Source: Struthidea cinerea (lineage: Eukaryota; Chordata; Aves; Passeriformes; Corcoracidae). From it: 64,000 bases of DNA. A program made the translations under genes and the position numbers. The stretch covers positions 991,925 through 1,055,924 of the forward strand of contig VZTI01001285.1 in assembly GCA_013397865.1 (NCBI GenBank). The letters run 5' to 3'. The notes beneath the pieces are model-generated. The model made no database searches. It worked only from the letters and a program-made list of their open reading frames with translations, and was not told the origin of the DNA. Of this stretch, positions 63,614 to 64,000 are shown piece after piece. How positions within the stretch are numbered: the stretch's first letter is position 1; each line of letters begins with the position of its first letter.

Positions 63614-64000
63614 TTATAGAATCACAGAGTTGTTAAGGTTGGAAAAGACCTTTAAGATCATCAAGTCCAACCATCAACCCAGAACCACCACCATGTTCAC
63701 CATTAAACCATGTCTTCAAGTGCCATATCCACATGGTTTTTGAACACTTCAGAGCATTGTGACACCACCACTTGCCTGGGCAGTCAATGTTTTACAACCC
63801 AATGCTTTACAACCCTTTTTGTGAAGAAATGTTTCCTAATATCCAATCTAAACCTAACCTGGTGCAACTTGAGGCCATTTCCCCTCACTTTCCCCCTGGC
63901 TTTTCCCCTCCACTTGTTATCTGGGAGAAGAGACTGGTTGCTTCTTTACTACAGCCTCCTGTCAGGGAGTTCAGAGAGCAATAAGGTCTCCCCTGAGCCT
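63614..64000 (-). mobile_element. CR1 3' fragment, antisense, runs off the window
   Basis: Starts with TTATAGAATCACAGAGTTG and CCTTTAAGATCATCAAGTCC, and continues as CR1 3' sequence (AATATCCAATCTAAACCTAA, CAACTTGAGGCCATTTCCCC) to the window end. Confidence 0.93.

Noticed and set aside
1..64000. tRNA, rRNA, CRISPR arrays or prokaryotic-type operons
   Set aside because: None seen by reading; the window is vertebrate nuclear DNA.

Overview
This is a eukaryotic nuclear window, almost certainly from a bird or a close sauropsid. Fragments of CR1 LINEs are scattered through it, and several keep the typical avian 3' end (CCAAACCATTCTATGATTCT-like). Genes are split by GT-AG introns, and the two GC-rich islands are both broken by runs of N. 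The linkage of MFSD2B to WDCP matches human 2p23.3 (MFSD2B - WDCP - FKBP1B), recalled from general knowledge.

Layout. (1) 1-6259, plus strand: the last four coding exons of MFSD2B, a sphingosine-1-phosphate exporter; its 5' exons lie outside the window. (2) 6260-13024: no exon recognised; MFSD2B 3' flank and poly(A) signals, plus a CR1 copy. (3) 13344-18804, minus strand: WDCP copy 1, complete in three coding exons (744 aa). Its probable non-coding first exon lies in the CpG island at 20.7-21.4 kb, which has a 403-bp N gap. (4) 21.4-33 kb: CR1 fragments, a probable solo retroviral LTR and one well-spliced but unidentified exon candidate at 24775-24856. (5) 33013-47208, minus strand: a second complete WDCP paralogue (735 aa from the conserved Met) with the same two coding intron positions and phases but much longer introns. 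(6) 47.2-60.3 kb: AT-rich, no gene recognised, with a perfect 180-bp templated insertion at 56.2 kb. (7) 60.4-61.45 kb: a second CpG island with a 348-bp N gap, possibly the WDCP copy 2 promoter and/or a divergent FKBP1B promoter. (8) 61.5-64 kb: intergenic or intronic sequence with two CR1 copies.

The main biological point is the tandem pair of WDCP genes between MFSD2B and the expected position of FKBP1B. Both reading frames are intact, and the intron positions are shared, so the second copy arose at the DNA level and not by retroposition. The N-terminal propeller halves are well conserved. The linker, which holds an SH3-ligand-like PxxPxR motif only in copy 1, and the C-terminal tails have diverged; copy 1 has a 3 x 17-residue repeat there. 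MFSD2B and WDCP copy 1 are convergent, and both WDCP copies point the same way. No prokaryotic-type system, CRISPR array, tRNA or rRNA was seen.
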